Notes: generated by a model not told the origin, from the letters alone. Positions 1-7,292 are shown, counted from the first letter of the stretch. The stretch: DNA of 7,339 bases from an uncultured Verrucomicrobiota bacterium (GCA_913045395.1 CAJWPV010000064.1:1-7339), one strand, 5' to 3'. Translations and numbers: made by a program.

Positions 1-480
1 CCATGTGAGATTCAATCCAGGGAAGGTGGGATACTTGTGCTCGAGCAGTTCGACGACGCGGCGGCTTTGTCTGTTGTGCTCGAAGCCGCCGTGGACTCGC
101 ATCAGCTCGTCGAGCGTTTCTTCACCGGAGTGACCAAAAGGGGAGTGTCCAAGGTCGTGTCCAAGGCCGATCGCCTCGGTGAGGTCCTCGTTGAGTCGTA
201 ATGCGCGAGCAATATTTCGTGCAATGGCGGCAACTTCCATCGTGTGTGTGAGTCGTGTGCGCAGGTGGTCGCCGCTGCCGCTCAGGAAAACCTGAGTCTT
301 GCAGTCGAGCCGCCGAAAGGCCCGGGAATGGATGATTCGATCGCGGTCGCGCTGGTATTGCGTGCGCCATTCGGGCGGTGGCTCGCGGACGTTTCGGCCC
401 CTTGAATCCGCGCTTAATTGAGCATAATGAGCCAGTGAATCGCGTTCGCGTGCCTCGAGTTCTTCGCAGTTGCAGGGCAT
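1..480 (-). CDS. dgt: dGTPase-like HD-domain deoxynucleotide triphosphohydrolase, N-terminal part (3' end outside window)
   Basis: An open frame begins at ATG 480-478 and stays open for 160 codons to the left edge, so the C-terminal part is missing. Family knowledge: these enzymes hydrolyse dNTPs, typically dGTP, to the deoxynucleoside plus tripolyphosphate in the cytoplasm. Seen: a basic stretch [16 protein letters not shown] (residues 43-58), then KTQVF (61-65), RTRLTHT with the first metal-binding His at about 79, and the HD pair in [12 protein letters not shown] (H108, D109, further His at 112 and 117). GGFEHNRQS (131-139) and [10 protein letters not shown] follow. This order is the signature of the bacterial dGTPase-like family. 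The start lies 4 nt after the ispH stop and no good Shine-Dalgarno is visible, so translation is probably coupled to ispH. The frame also runs open upstream into ispH, but the N-terminus [20 protein letters not shown] looks like a normal start. Nucleotide specificity cannot be judged from this part. Confidence 0.9.
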   Translation of the reverse strand, partial: MPCNCEELEARERDSLAHYAQLSADSRGRNVREPPPEWRTQYQRDRDRIIHSRAFRRLDCKTQVFLSGSGDHLRTRLTHTMEVAAIARNIARALRLNEDLTEAIGLGHDLGHSPFGHSGEETLDELMRVHGGFEHNRQSRRVVELLEHKYPTFPGLNLTW

Positions 481-484
481 CCGT

Positions 485-1744
485 TTAATCGGCCGCAGCG
501 CCGGCAGCATCCACATGGATGGAGCCAAGCACTTTGCTGGCCGGGACACCGCGCAATTCGTAGGCCCGCAGGATGACTTTCTCGATGAGGTTGTTTGGGC
601 AGGAGGCGCCGGCGGTGATGCCGATAGTCAGTTCGCCGTTGAGCGGCAGCCAGTTTTCGGTTTTCGCCATCTCGTGCGTATGTTGTAAAAAATGGTGGAG
701 CCGTTCCACCGACACCATCTCGCTGGCGTCCTTGATGAAATAGGTGGGCAGTTTCCCCTCACCCATCTCGGCGAGATGCGATGTGTTGGAGGAGTTGTAG
801 CCGCCGACGACCAGCAGCAAATCCATCGGCCGGCTGAGCAGATCCCTGAGCGCATCCTGCCGATCCTGGGTCGCGCCGCAAATGGTGTCGAAGAAGCGGA
901 AGTGTTCACCGAGTGCATTCGCACCGTGCTTCTCGAGCATTGCCTTCCGCAGGCGCCGCTGCACTTCCTCGGTTTCGCCGCGCAGCATTGTGGTCTGGTT
1001 GGCCAAACCGATGGCGTCGAGGTGCTGGTCCGGATCGAATCCATTCGACATGGCATCCTTGAACTTTTGCAGGAACTTCGCGCGGTCGCCGCCTTGGGTG
1101 ATATATTGGCAGACCTGGTCCGTCTCATCGAGGTCAAACACGACGAGATAGTGGCCGCTCACGAACGACTTGGCCTGCGAACTGGTGGCCTTGGTTTCCT
1201 CGTGCCACGCCTTTCCGTGGATGATACTGGTGACCTGCTCGCGAGCATTTTGGCGGACTCGCTTCCAGACACTCATCACGTCGCCGCAGGTGGCATCGAT
1301 GATCGTGCAGCCCCGCTCGTTGAGCTTGTCAGTTATCCCGATCTCTGTGCCGAATGCCGGGATCACGACCGGGTCGCCCTTGCCGAGGTCGTCGATGTCG
1401 GCGGCCTTGTAGGTGCCAGAGAGGAAGGTGACCCCCATGTCGCGAATTTGCTCGTTGACGTGCGGGTTGTGAATGATCTCCCCGAGAATGTAGACCGGCT
1501 GTTCGCGGGGAAAATGCCGCCTTGCCGCATAGGCCAGGTCGATCGCCCGCTCGACCCCGTAGCAAAACCCGAATTCCTTGGCCAGTCGGATGCCGGTGCT
1601 GCCGTGGGCGAATGTGCAGCCGTTGGCGTGGATGTGCTCGACCAGCTCGCTGCGATAATGTGTCACGACCTCGGCCTTGACCTTCTCCATGATATCCGGC
1701 CGGCGAACGTTGATTCGCTTTGGTTTTTCTGCGCTCGGCATCAC
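485..1744 (-). CDS. ispH: 4-hydroxy-3-methylbut-2-enyl diphosphate reductase, long (cyanobacterial/plant-like) form
   Basis: IspH is the last enzyme of the MEP pathway. It is an iron-sulfur protein that reduces HMBPP to IPP and DMAPP in the cytoplasm. The 419-residue product is about 100 residues longer than the E. coli-type enzyme and resembles the longer cyanobacterial/plant form, with an N-terminal extension of about 50 residues and a longer middle region. The three cluster cysteines are visible: FGFC (C61), DATC (C153) and [10 protein letters not shown] (C289). Also present are GEIIHNP (88-93), [14 protein letters not shown] (176-189, with the likely acid/base Glu), VANQTTML-like LANQTTML (247-254), [11 protein letters not shown] (314-324) and TAGASCPNN (377-385). 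After C153 the sequence is GDV rather than the Pro common in E. coli-type enzymes. The start is ambiguous: GTG at 1744 is followed directly by ATG at 1741. A weak GGTGA lies 10 nt before the GTG. The gene follows argF by 39 nt and precedes the dgt-like gene by 4 nt, so it probably shares their transcript. Confidence 0.95.
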   Translation of the reverse strand: MMPSAEKPKRINVRRPDIMEKVKAEVVTHYRSELVEHIHANGCTFAHGSTGIRLAKEFGFCYGVERAIDLAYAARRHFPREQPVYILGEIIHNPHVNEQIRDMGVTFLSGTYKAADIDDLGKGDPVVIPAFGTEIGITDKLNERGCTIIDATCGDVMSVWKRVRQNAREQVTSIIHGKAWHEETKATSSQAKSFVSGHYLVVFDLDETDQVCQYITQGGDRAKFLQKFKDAMSNGFDPDQHLDAIGLANQTTMLRGETEEVQRRLRKAMLEKHGANALGEHFRFFDTICGATQDRQDALRDLLSRPMDLLLVVGGYNSSNTSHLAEMGEGKLPTYFIKDASEMVSVERLHHFLQHTHEMAKTENWLPLNGELTIGITAGASCPNNLIEKVILRAYELRGVPASKVLGSIHVDAAGAAAD

Positions 1745-1783
1745 GCGGAGTGTTTCACCAGCAGGGTGCTCTTGGCAACGGAA

Positions 1784-2680
1784 TTAGCCGGCCAACCAGG
1801 TGAGAATGGCCTTCTGCGTGTGCAGCCGGTTTTCGGCCTGTGTGAAAATTGTGTCGGCGTGCGCTTCGAATATTTCCGCGTCGATTTCCTTTCCGCGATA
1901 AGCCGGCAGGCAGTGCATCACAAGTGCGTCCGGCTTGGCCAAGCGCATCAACGCGCCGTTGATCTGGTAGCTGGCCAGCTTGGCCAGTCGCTCCTCTGCC
2001 TCATCTTCCATCCCCATTGACACCCAGACATCGGTGTAAACCACGTCGGCTCCCTCGACGGCAGCGCACACATCTTCCGTGCACGTAATGGTGCCGCCGG
2101 CCTTGGCCAGGGTCTTCGTGCTTGGCTGGAACTCCGCTGGTGCGGCGATGCGCAGTTCAAAGTCCAGCGCCGCAGCCGCATGCATCCACGAGACCGGCAC
2201 GTTACACGCGCCGTCCCCGATGAAGGTCACGACTTTCCCTTGGATCAGACCGCGTCGCTCCTGGAAAGTGAAAATGTCGGTCAGGATTTGGCACGGATGC
2301 TCGTCATCGGTCAGTGCGTTGATTGTTGGGATGTTTGAGTAGTCCGCAAACTCCTCGACGTCCGCCTGCGCGTAGGTGCGAATGACCGCGCCGTGCACCA
2401 TCCGGCCCAGCACGCGTGCGGTGTCCTTGATCGGTTCGCCGCGGCCAAGCTGCATGTCGTTCGCGTTGAGGAACATCACCGAGCCGCCTAGTTCGCGGAT
2501 GCCGACCTCAAACGACACCCGCGTGCGAGTGGAGGATTTGGTGAAAATCATCGTCCACGTCTGCCCGTCAAGCGGCTTGGCTTCACCGCCACCGCGCCGG
2601 GCCTTGATGGCTTTGGCCGAGGCGAGGATTTCTTCCATCGCACCTCTTGGCATGCCTTCGAGTTTTAACAGATGTTTCAT
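1784..2680 (-). CDS. argF: Ornithine carbamoyltransferase
   Basis: The enzyme transfers the carbamoyl group from carbamoyl phosphate to ornithine, giving citrulline, in the cytoplasm. At 298 residues it is slightly short for the family (about 300-335) but complete. Seen: the carbamoyl-phosphate loop FTKSSTRTR (46-54), with Thr where many homologues have Glu; HPCQ (128-131); the ornithine-binding segment DVWVSMG (217-223); and HCLPAYRG (256-263), with the Cys that contacts ornithine. STRTR rather than a SLRTR-like loop argues for true OTCase and against the N-acetyl- or N-succinyl-ornithine transcarbamylases. The ATG overlaps the argD stop as ATGA, and AAGGT sits 6 nt upstream of the start inside the argD end. 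It is the last arg gene of the cluster; argG and argH do not follow. A 12-bp palindrome lies within the codons for RLAKP (about 246-250). Confidence 0.96.
   Translation of the reverse strand: MKHLLKLEGMPRGAMEEILASAKAIKARRGGGEAKPLDGQTWTMIFTKSSTRTRVSFEVGIRELGGSVMFLNANDMQLGRGEPIKDTARVLGRMVHGAVIRTYAQADVEEFADYSNIPTINALTDDEHPCQILTDIFTFQERRGLIQGKVVTFIGDGACNVPVSWMHAAAALDFELRIAAPAEFQPSTKTLAKAGGTITCTEDVCAAVEGADVVYTDVWVSMGMEDEAEERLAKLASYQINGALMRLAKPDALVMHCLPAYRGKEIDAEIFEAHADTIFTQAENRLHTQKAILTWLAG
1933..1944. repeat. Perfect 12-bp palindrome inside argF (same family)
   Basis: GCTTGG is followed directly by CCAAGC. The 14 bases 1933-1946 are identical to 6396-6409 in argC. Here the motif is read in a different frame (RLAKP) and falls in a fairly conserved part of OTCase just before the HCLPA motif. 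Confidence 0.7.
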
Positions 2681-3912
2681 TCAATTACCTTCTGTACGGT
2701 TTGTTCAAACAAATCGAGACCGGCTTGGGCCTCTTCCTTGGTCAAGTTGAGTGGCGGCAAAAAACGGACGACCGACGAGCCAGTCGGAATGGTAAGGACT
2801 CCGGTCTCGTGCAGGGCCGACACCCATTGCACAGCCGCAGGCTTGCTGTCGTCGAACGAGCCAAAGCCATCGCCCATCTCGATGCCGATCATCATGCCTA
2901 GCCCACGAACCTCGCGGATGGCCGCCGGATATTTCTCCCGCAGCGTGGACAGTTCATCGATTAAAAAATGACCTAGCTCGCGGGCGTTGGCGGCTAGGTT
3001 GTCGCGGTCGATAACCTCGAGGATTTTATTCGCCACCGCACATGCCATCGGGTTGCCGCCAAACGTCGAGCCGTGTGTTCCTGGGCCAAGCACTTCGGCA
3101 TGTTGCTCCGAAATCCACACCGCGCTCATTGGGAAACCGCCGCCGAGCGCCTTGGCCATGCCGACGGCGTCCGGCAAAAAATCACCGATCTGGTCGCCAA
3201 GAATCGTCTGAAAACTTTGGAACGAGCCGGTGCGAAAATGCCCGCACTGGACACCGTCCCACAGCAGCAGCAGGTTGTGTTCGTCACAAAGCTGGCGCAG
3301 GCCAAGCAGGTATTGCGCCGTCGCCGGATGGACGCCGCCCTCGCCCTGGATGCCCTCGATCATGACCGCCACCGTGGCTGGAGAGATCGCTGAGCGCACG
3401 GCATCAATATCATTGTATGGCACATGCACAAATCCCTGGAGCAGGGGAGCAAAACCCTCCTTCACCTTTGCTTGTCCCGATGCCGAGATGCCGGCCATCG
3501 TCCGGCCGTGAAACGAGTTCTCGGCGGTAATGATCTCTAACCGGTCATTCACTTGACCAAGCCGCCGCGCCAGTTTGAACATCACCTCCGACGCCTCTGC
3601 GCCACTGTTGCCAAAAAATACTCGACCGGGTCCGAGGCGCTTAGCCAGATTTTCTGCAAGACGCGCCTGGCCGTCGAAGTGGTAGAAATTGGTGCAGTGC
3701 ATCAGCTTGGCCGACTGCCCGGCGAGTGATTGGCTGATCTCAGGGTGTGCGTGGCCTAGGCAGTTGACCGCGATACCGCCGCCGAGGTCGAGGTAGCGCT
3801 TGCCGTCGGTGTCCCACACGTAAGCGGCCTTGCCGCGATCCAGCGTGATCGGGAACCGCCCGTAAGTCGGGACGACGAATTGCTTGAAGCGATCCTTGAT
3901 TTCCTGACTCAT
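2677..3912 (-). CDS. argD: Acetylornithine aminotransferase (PLP, class III)
   Basis: This enzyme converts N-acetylglutamate semialdehyde plus glutamate to N-acetylornithine and 2-oxoglutarate. Its 411 residues are near normal length (about 390-410). Seen: VWDTDGKRYLDLGGGIAVNCLGHAHP-type N-terminus (32-57), the PLP-phosphate loop GNSGAEASEV (101-110), SFHGRT (133-138), GIQGEGGV (187-194), the Schiff-base lysine in GMAKALGGGFP (K254) and HGSTFGGNPMAC (280-291). Oddities: the usual DEVQ is DGVQ (219-222, in LLWDGVQCGHFRTG). The Asp that holds the PLP ring nitrogen is kept, but the next Glu is Gly. The stretch between that Asp and K254 is about six residues longer than usual. Class III relatives such as ornithine aminotransferase or succinylornithine aminotransferase are possible in principle, but its position between argB and argF makes ArgD far more likely. 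The start overlaps the argB stop (ATGA), with only a weak GGA upstream, so coupling is likely. Confidence 0.95.
   Translation of the reverse strand: MSQEIKDRFKQFVVPTYGRFPITLDRGKAAYVWDTDGKRYLDLGGGIAVNCLGHAHPEISQSLAGQSAKLMHCTNFYHFDGQARLAENLAKRLGPGRVFFGNSGAEASEVMFKLARRLGQVNDRLEIITAENSFHGRTMAGISASGQAKVKEGFAPLLQGFVHVPYNDIDAVRSAISPATVAVMIEGIQGEGGVHPATAQYLLGLRQLCDEHNLLLLWDGVQCGHFRTGSFQSFQTILGDQIGDFLPDAVGMAKALGGGFPMSAVWISEQHAEVLGPGTHGSTFGGNPMACAVANKILEVIDRDNLAANARELGHFLIDELSTLREKYPAAIREVRGLGMMIGIEMGDGFGSFDDSKPAAVQWVSALHETGVLTIPTGSSVVRFLPPLNLTKEEAQAGLDLFEQTVQKVIE
2687..2691 (-). promoter_or_regulatory. Ribosome binding site for argF inside argD
   Basis: AAGGT sits 6 nt before the argF ATG, within the final codons of argD. 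It supports the ATGA-overlap start of argF. Confidence 0.65.
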
Positions 3913-4787
3913 TTTTCCGCGATTTCCGTGCCGACTCCGGCGTCAGTGAAGATCTCCAGGAGCAGTGAGTGGCTCAACCTGCCGTCGATGAAGAAAACTT
4001 TTTCGACTCCTGCCGCGACTGCGCTCACTGCACTGTCCACTTTCGGGATCATGCCTTTCGAGATGACGCCACTCTCCTTCAGCGACTCCACCCCGGCAAT
4101 CGGCAGATGTGAAATCACGCTCGCTGAATCATCCGGGTTTTTAAGCAACCCCGGCACGTCACTCATGTAAACCAGGCGCTTGGGTCTGAGCGTGACCGCC
4201 GCTTGGCCAGCGGCGACGTCTGCGTTACAGTTGTAAATTTGTCCATCTTTGCCTGTGGCGGTGGGGCTGATGACCGGCGTGATATCCTGTTCGATGCACT
4301 CGAGCAGCGCCACGGTGTTCACTTCGGTTACTTCGCCGACCCGGCCGATATCGAGCGGTTCGCCCGCTTGGCCAAGCGGGCAAAACGGTTCGCAGCGAAA
4401 AATCTCCGTGCCAGAAAACCCGCGTGCCTTGCCGCCGAGTTCGTTGATCATCGAGACGATCCCGGGGTTGACCTCCCGCGATAAAACCTGCTCGACCAAC
4501 TCGACTGACTCCGGCGTTGTCACGCGATACCCCTGCTCGAACCGGGTCTTGAGGCCAGACTGTTCCAAGGCACGGGTGATCGCCTTGCCACCGCCGTGCA
4601 CGACGACTGGATTAATGCCGACGGCCTCAAGGAACACGACATCACGCGCCACGCCGCTGCGCACCGTTGAATCGGTTGAGTCCATGAAACTACCTCCGTA
4701 CTTGATGACAAACGTTTCGCTACGGAACCGCTGCATATACGGCAACGCCTCAAGCAATGTATCCGCCTTGGTGATTAGATTGTTCAT
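3909..4787 (-). CDS. argB: Acetylglutamate kinase, probably the arginine-sensitive type
   Basis: The enzyme phosphorylates N-acetylglutamate with ATP, the usual control step of the pathway. The 292-residue product has the amino-acid kinase fold: KYGGS (29-33), HGGGK (64-68), the substrate region GYRVTTPESVELVEQVLS (86-103), NCNAD (186-190), SDVPGLL (209-215), SKGMIPKV (243-250) and the C-terminal HSLLLEIFTDAGVGTEI (273-289). About 25 residues precede the KYGGS strand (ADTLLEALPYMQRF). Such an N-terminal helix is typical of hexameric, arginine-inhibited NAGKs (for example the Thermotoga type) and absent from the E. coli type, so feedback inhibition by arginine is inferred. The segment between FSG (124-126) and DIG (146-148) is about four residues longer than in the Thermotoga protein as I remember it. 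It contains PLGQAGE, encoded by a perfect 20-bp palindrome. The start is 2 nt after the argJ stop, with a strong GGGGGA ribosome site. Confidence 0.96.
   Translation of the reverse strand: MNNLITKADTLLEALPYMQRFRSETFVIKYGGSFMDSTDSTVRSGVARDVVFLEAVGINPVVVHGGGKAITRALEQSGLKTRFEQGYRVTTPESVELVEQVLSREVNPGIVSMINELGGKARGFSGTEIFRCEPFCPLGQAGEPLDIGRVGEVTEVNTVALLECIEQDITPVISPTATGKDGQIYNCNADVAAGQAAVTLRPKRLVYMSDVPGLLKNPDDSASVISHLPIAGVESLKESGVISKGMIPKVDSAVSAVAAGVEKVFFIDGRLSHSLLLEIFTDAGVGTEIAEK
4199..4213. repeat. Imperfect palindrome of the same family, second copy in argB
   Basis: CCGCTTGGCCAGCGG matches the argC/argB core with one A missing. Five outer base pairs remain symmetric (CCGCT/AGCGG). It encodes AGQAA of ArgB, shortly after the NCNAD motif. 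It could be a decayed copy or chance from GC-rich codons. Confidence 0.45.
4362..4381. repeat. Perfect 20-bp palindrome inside argB (CTTGGCCAAG family)
   Basis: Half-site GCCCGCTTGG is followed directly by its exact reverse complement, giving 10 bp on each side with no spacer. It encodes PLGQAG in a variable loop of ArgB. Fifteen bases (4364-4378) are identical to the argC copy at 6394-6408. In RNA it could fold into a hairpin, although without a spacer the centre must open to form a loop. Confidence 0.85.
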
Positions 4788-4789
4788 GT

Positions 4790-6112
4790 TTATCCCCCAA
4801 GCGATGCCGGGTCGCTGACGTCGCCTTTGTTGAAATCGACGTATTCCTCGGTGAGGTCGGCGGCGTGAAGCATGGCGGCGGCCTCACCGAGGTTTAGGTT
4901 GATATGAAGGTCGAACTCGCCCGGCTCGACCGCTTTGCAAAGAGACCCGAACGCGGTGCTAGTGGGGCGTCCCTGTCTGAGTGAGTAAATTTTTTTGCCT
5001 GAGCCGCTTGAGCTGTAGGCGATGTCGACTTTTTCCTCGATGACCTTGGCGGGTGAGTAGCCTAGCGCGTCGATGATTCGGCCCCAGTTCGGGTCGCCGC
5101 CGCTCCAGCTTGTCTTGACGAGCGCGCTGTTGCCGACCGCCCGTGCCGCTGCGTTAGCTTCGGTGAACGACTTGGCCCCGGTGACGCGCACGGTGACGAC
5201 GCGGCTGATGCCTTCGCCGTCATGGACGATCATTTTCGCCAACTCAAGGCAGACGTGATTGAGCGCAGCTTGAAATATTTTCACGTCGTTGGCGTTCAAG
5301 TTGCCGTTGCCAGACAAGCCGTTAGCCAGAAGCAAAACCGTGTCGTTGGTACTCATGTCGCCGTCGACGGTGATGCAGTTGAAACTTTGCGCGACGGCTT
5401 CGCGAAGGCACTTTTTCAGATTTGCGACATCGACCTTCGCGTCGGTGGTCAGGTAAGCAAGCATGGTGGCGTGCAGTCCTTGCGGCGCGGAGGCCGGCCG
5501 CGCACCGGTCGGGCTCATGCCGGGCTGGATCATTCCCGCGCCCTTGGCAATGCCGCCGAGCCGAACCGTCCTGCCGCCAAGCCGGAACTCCACGGCAATC
5601 TGCTTGGTTTGCGTGTCGCTTGTCAGGATGGCCTCGGCGGCTTCAGTCGCAGCGGCTTGGGTGGGCTTGAGTTGTGCCGCGACAGCTGTAATGCCCTTGC
5701 GGAGGTTCGGCATCGGCAGATGGACACCGATCCGGCCGGTCGAGCCGACGAGCACGTCGGTGGTGGCAAGTCCAAGTGCTTGGCCGGTGAGGGCGGCCAT
5801 TTCGCGGGCATCGGCCAAGCCTTGTGGCCCGGTGCAGGCGTTGGCGTTGCCGGAGTTGATGACGACAGCCTGGGCGGTGTTGTTCCGTAGATGCTTGACG
5901 CAGAGCTTCACAGGCGCGGCGCAAATCTGGTTCGTAGTGAACATCCCGGCGGCCTTGGCCGGCACGTCGGAGACGATGAGCGCGAGGTCACGTTTTTGAC
6001 CCTTGTTGCTGCCTTTGCCAGTGCCGAGTTTTTTGACATTGCAAAACCGTGCGGCTGCCTGGAAGCCAAGTGGCGCAGTGATCGATCCCCTGATTTTCTT
6101 GAACTTGGCCAT
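4790..6112 (-). CDS. argJ: Glutamate N-acetyltransferase / amino-acid acetyltransferase (ArgJ)
   Basis: ArgJ moves the acetyl group from N-acetylornithine to glutamate, closing the acetyl cycle. Bifunctional members also use acetyl-CoA, and sequence alone does not settle which this is. The proenzyme cleaves itself into two chains. The conserved site is ATML (215-218), with Thr216 as the new N-terminal nucleophile. Other signatures are DLALIVSDVPA (42-52), INSGNANACTG (85-95), the oxyanion-hole region STGRIG (124-129), GIAKGAGMI (187-195), DGDMSTNDT (250-258), HDGEG (297-301) and SGGDPNWGRI (337-346). Length is 440, at the long side of the family. The extra residues are a Gly/Lys-rich stretch at about 30-40 and a C-terminal tail, EYVDFNKGD plus about nine residues, where many homologues end near NADYxT. 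The start is 3 nt after the argC stop with no clear Shine-Dalgarno, so reinitiation after argC is likely. No argA or argE is visible, in line with the cyclic pathway. Confidence 0.96.
   Translation of the reverse strand: MAKFKKIRGSITAPLGFQAAARFCNVKKLGTGKGSNKGQKRDLALIVSDVPAKAAGMFTTNQICAAPVKLCVKHLRNNTAQAVVINSGNANACTGPQGLADAREMAALTGQALGLATTDVLVGSTGRIGVHLPMPNLRKGITAVAAQLKPTQAAATEAAEAILTSDTQTKQIAVEFRLGGRTVRLGGIAKGAGMIQPGMSPTGARPASAPQGLHATMLAYLTTDAKVDVANLKKCLREAVAQSFNCITVDGDMSTNDTVLLLANGLSGNGNLNANDVKIFQAALNHVCLELAKMIVHDGEGISRVVTVRVTGAKSFTEANAAARAVGNSALVKTSWSGGDPNWGRIIDALGYSPAKVIEEKVDIAYSSSGSGKKIYSLRQGRPTSTAFGSLCKAVEPGEFDLHINLNLGEAAAMLHAADLTEEYVDFNKGDVSDPASLGG
4793..4798 (-). promoter_or_regulatory. 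Strong ribosome binding site for argB
   Basis: GGGGGA lies 5 nt before the argB ATG and is made of the last two glycine codons of argJ, so the argJ end doubles as the argB translation signal. It supports the chosen argB start and is the strongest such site in the cluster. Confidence 0.75.
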
Positions 6113-6115
6113 GGA

Positions 6116-7180
6116 TCAGATCGGCAGGCCGGCGGTTTCGTCTAGGCCGAACCGGATGTTGAACGACTGCACCGCCTGTCCGCTGGCGCCCTTCATGAGG
6201 TTGTCCTCGGCGCTGAAGACGCGCAGCTGCTGGGTTCTCGGATCGGCGGCCCAGCCGATTTCGATTGTGTTTGTGCAGGTCACATTCTTGGTGTCGGGCA
6301 ACCGGTCGCTACCGGTGAATCGCACAAACGGCTCATCGGCGTACTGCTTGGTCAGGCAATCGTCGATAGCGTCTGTCCATTGGACAATATCATCCGCTTG
6401 GCCAAGCGCGGGAGCGAGGTAAATCGTGGTAAGAATACCACGGTTTACAGGAACTAGGTGAGGGGTGAATTGAATAGTTACCGGTGAGCCGTTGGCCAGG
6501 CTGAGTTCCTGCTCGATCTCGGACAGGTGCCGGTGCTTGGGCACACCGTAAGGTCGGAGGCTCTCGTTGCACTCAACGTATAGGAATGGTACGTCGGCTT
6601 TTCGCCCGGCGCCGCTGATGCCGCTCAGCGAGTCGGCGATGATTTGCTTGGGATCGATCAACCCGGCCTCGAGCAGCGGAATGGTTGGCAACAAAATACT
6701 CGTCGGGTAACAGCCGGGCGAGGCGATTAGCGTCGCGTTGGCGATGGCGTCGCGCTTGATTTCAGGCAGCCCGTAAACGGCCTTCGGCAGCCACTCCGGC
6801 GCGGGGTGTTTGGCGCCGTAAAACTCGTTGTAGGTGTCGGCGTCGTTGAGTCGGAAGTCGGCGCTCAGGTCGATCACCGTCACGCCTCGCTGGACCAACG
6901 GCACAGCAAACTCGGCGGCGACGCCGTGCGGCAGGGCGAGAAAAACAGCCTTGGCTTTGTCTGCCAAAAGTTCAATTGACGGCTCGGAAAAGACCAGATC
7001 GCTGGCGCCGGCATGTCCGCCGAAGCGCGGAAAAACAGAAGCCAACGGCTGGCCAGCGTACTGACGCGAGGTCAGCACCGACAGATTGACGTGCGGATGC
7101 CCAAGCAGCAGGCGCACCAGTTCCTCGCCGGAGTAACCGGAGGCGCCCACGATTGCGGCGTTGATTCTATTGTTTGACAT
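6116..7180 (-). CDS. argC: N-acetyl-gamma-glutamyl-phosphate reductase
   Basis: The enzyme carries out NADPH-dependent reduction of N-acetylglutamyl phosphate to the semialdehyde. The 354-residue product has the dinucleotide-binding N-terminus AIVGASGYSGEEL (9-21), LALPHG (81-86), DLSADFR (104-110), the catalytic cysteine in SPGCYPT (C157), SGISGAGR (186-193), the catalytic-histidine region HRH (216-218), FTPHLVPVNRGI (238-249) and the C-terminal DNLMKGASGQAVQ (326-338). All are standard for the family. It is the first arg gene, and its ATG is preceded by a modest AGG four bases upstream. The 112-nt spacer to rpsI holds the rpsI terminator, leaving about 56 nt of leader. I found no convincing -35/-10 pair or known arginine-repressor site there, so promoter position is open. 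A 14-bp perfect palindrome encodes the ALGQA segment (about 258-262), between the IYLAP strand and the next helix. Confidence 0.97.
   Translation of the reverse strand: MSNNRINAAIVGASGYSGEELVRLLLGHPHVNLSVLTSRQYAGQPLASVFPRFGGHAGASDLVFSEPSIELLADKAKAVFLALPHGVAAEFAVPLVQRGVTVIDLSADFRLNDADTYNEFYGAKHPAPEWLPKAVYGLPEIKRDAIANATLIASPGCYPTSILLPTIPLLEAGLIDPKQIIADSLSGISGAGRKADVPFLYVECNESLRPYGVPKHRHLSEIEQELSLANGSPVTIQFTPHLVPVNRGILTTIYLAPALGQADDIVQWTDAIDDCLTKQYADEPFVRFTGSDRLPDTKNVTCTNTIEIGWAADPRTQQLRVFSAEDNLMKGASGQAVQSFNIRFGLDETAGLPI
6395..6408. repeat. Perfect 14-bp palindrome inside argC (same family)
   Basis: CGCTTGG is followed directly by CCAAGCG. It encodes ALGQA in ArgC, in the same reading frame relative to the motif as the argB copy (both give Leu-Gly-Gln-Ala). 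Confidence 0.8.
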
Positions 7181-7236
7181 AGTGCCTGTTTTTACAGCCA
7201 GCGCTTGGCCGAGGTTGCTTGAAATGACGGTATCTT

Positions 7237-7276
7237 AAAAACAGAAAGCCCCGCCAGCGTTTCAACCAGCGGGGCT
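7237..7276 (-). terminator. Intrinsic terminator after rpsI
   Basis: On the minus strand an 8-bp perfect GC-rich stem, AGCCCCGC (7276-7269) pairing with GCGGGGCT (7254-7247), encloses a 14-nt loop that can be shortened by a few wobble pairs. A T-rich run, TTTCTGTTTTT (7247-7237), follows at once. It lies between the rpsI stop and argC, so it should end or reduce transcription from the ribosomal operon. The interrupted T-run could allow partial read-through into argC. Confidence 0.85.
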
Positions 7277-7292
7277 CGAAAAGTGTTACAAT

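Noticed and set aside
122..370. An 82-codon minus-strand open frame
   Set aside because: It is an out-of-frame shadow of the dgt-like gene, whose true frame contains the HD motif and stays open from 480 to the edge.
997..1009. GGTTGGCCAAACC in ispH as another palindrome copy
   Set aside because: Only the 8-bp TTGGCCAA core is symmetric, and it encodes the conserved LANQT segment, so coincidence is enough.
1745..1783. A small CACC/GGTG inverted repeat between argF and ispH as a terminator
   Set aside because: The stem is 4 bp with no T-run after it, so it does not support separating ispH from the arg operon.
692..2020. A 442-codon open frame on the plus strand
   Set aside because: It lies antisense across ispH and argF, spans their junction, has no recognisable motif, and is explained by codon bias of the GC-rich minus-strand genes. 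Both minus-strand genes have full family signatures.
5222..5890. A 222-codon plus-strand open frame antisense to argJ
   Set aside because: It is a shadow of argJ. The argJ frame carries all family motifs, whereas this frame shows none.
7181..7236. A possible promoter or attenuator upstream of argC, including a CTGT-AAAA-ACAG mini-hairpin
   Set aside because: The stem is only 4 bp. TAAGAT near 7240 has no -35 partner at proper spacing, and the leader is too short to show a leader peptide.
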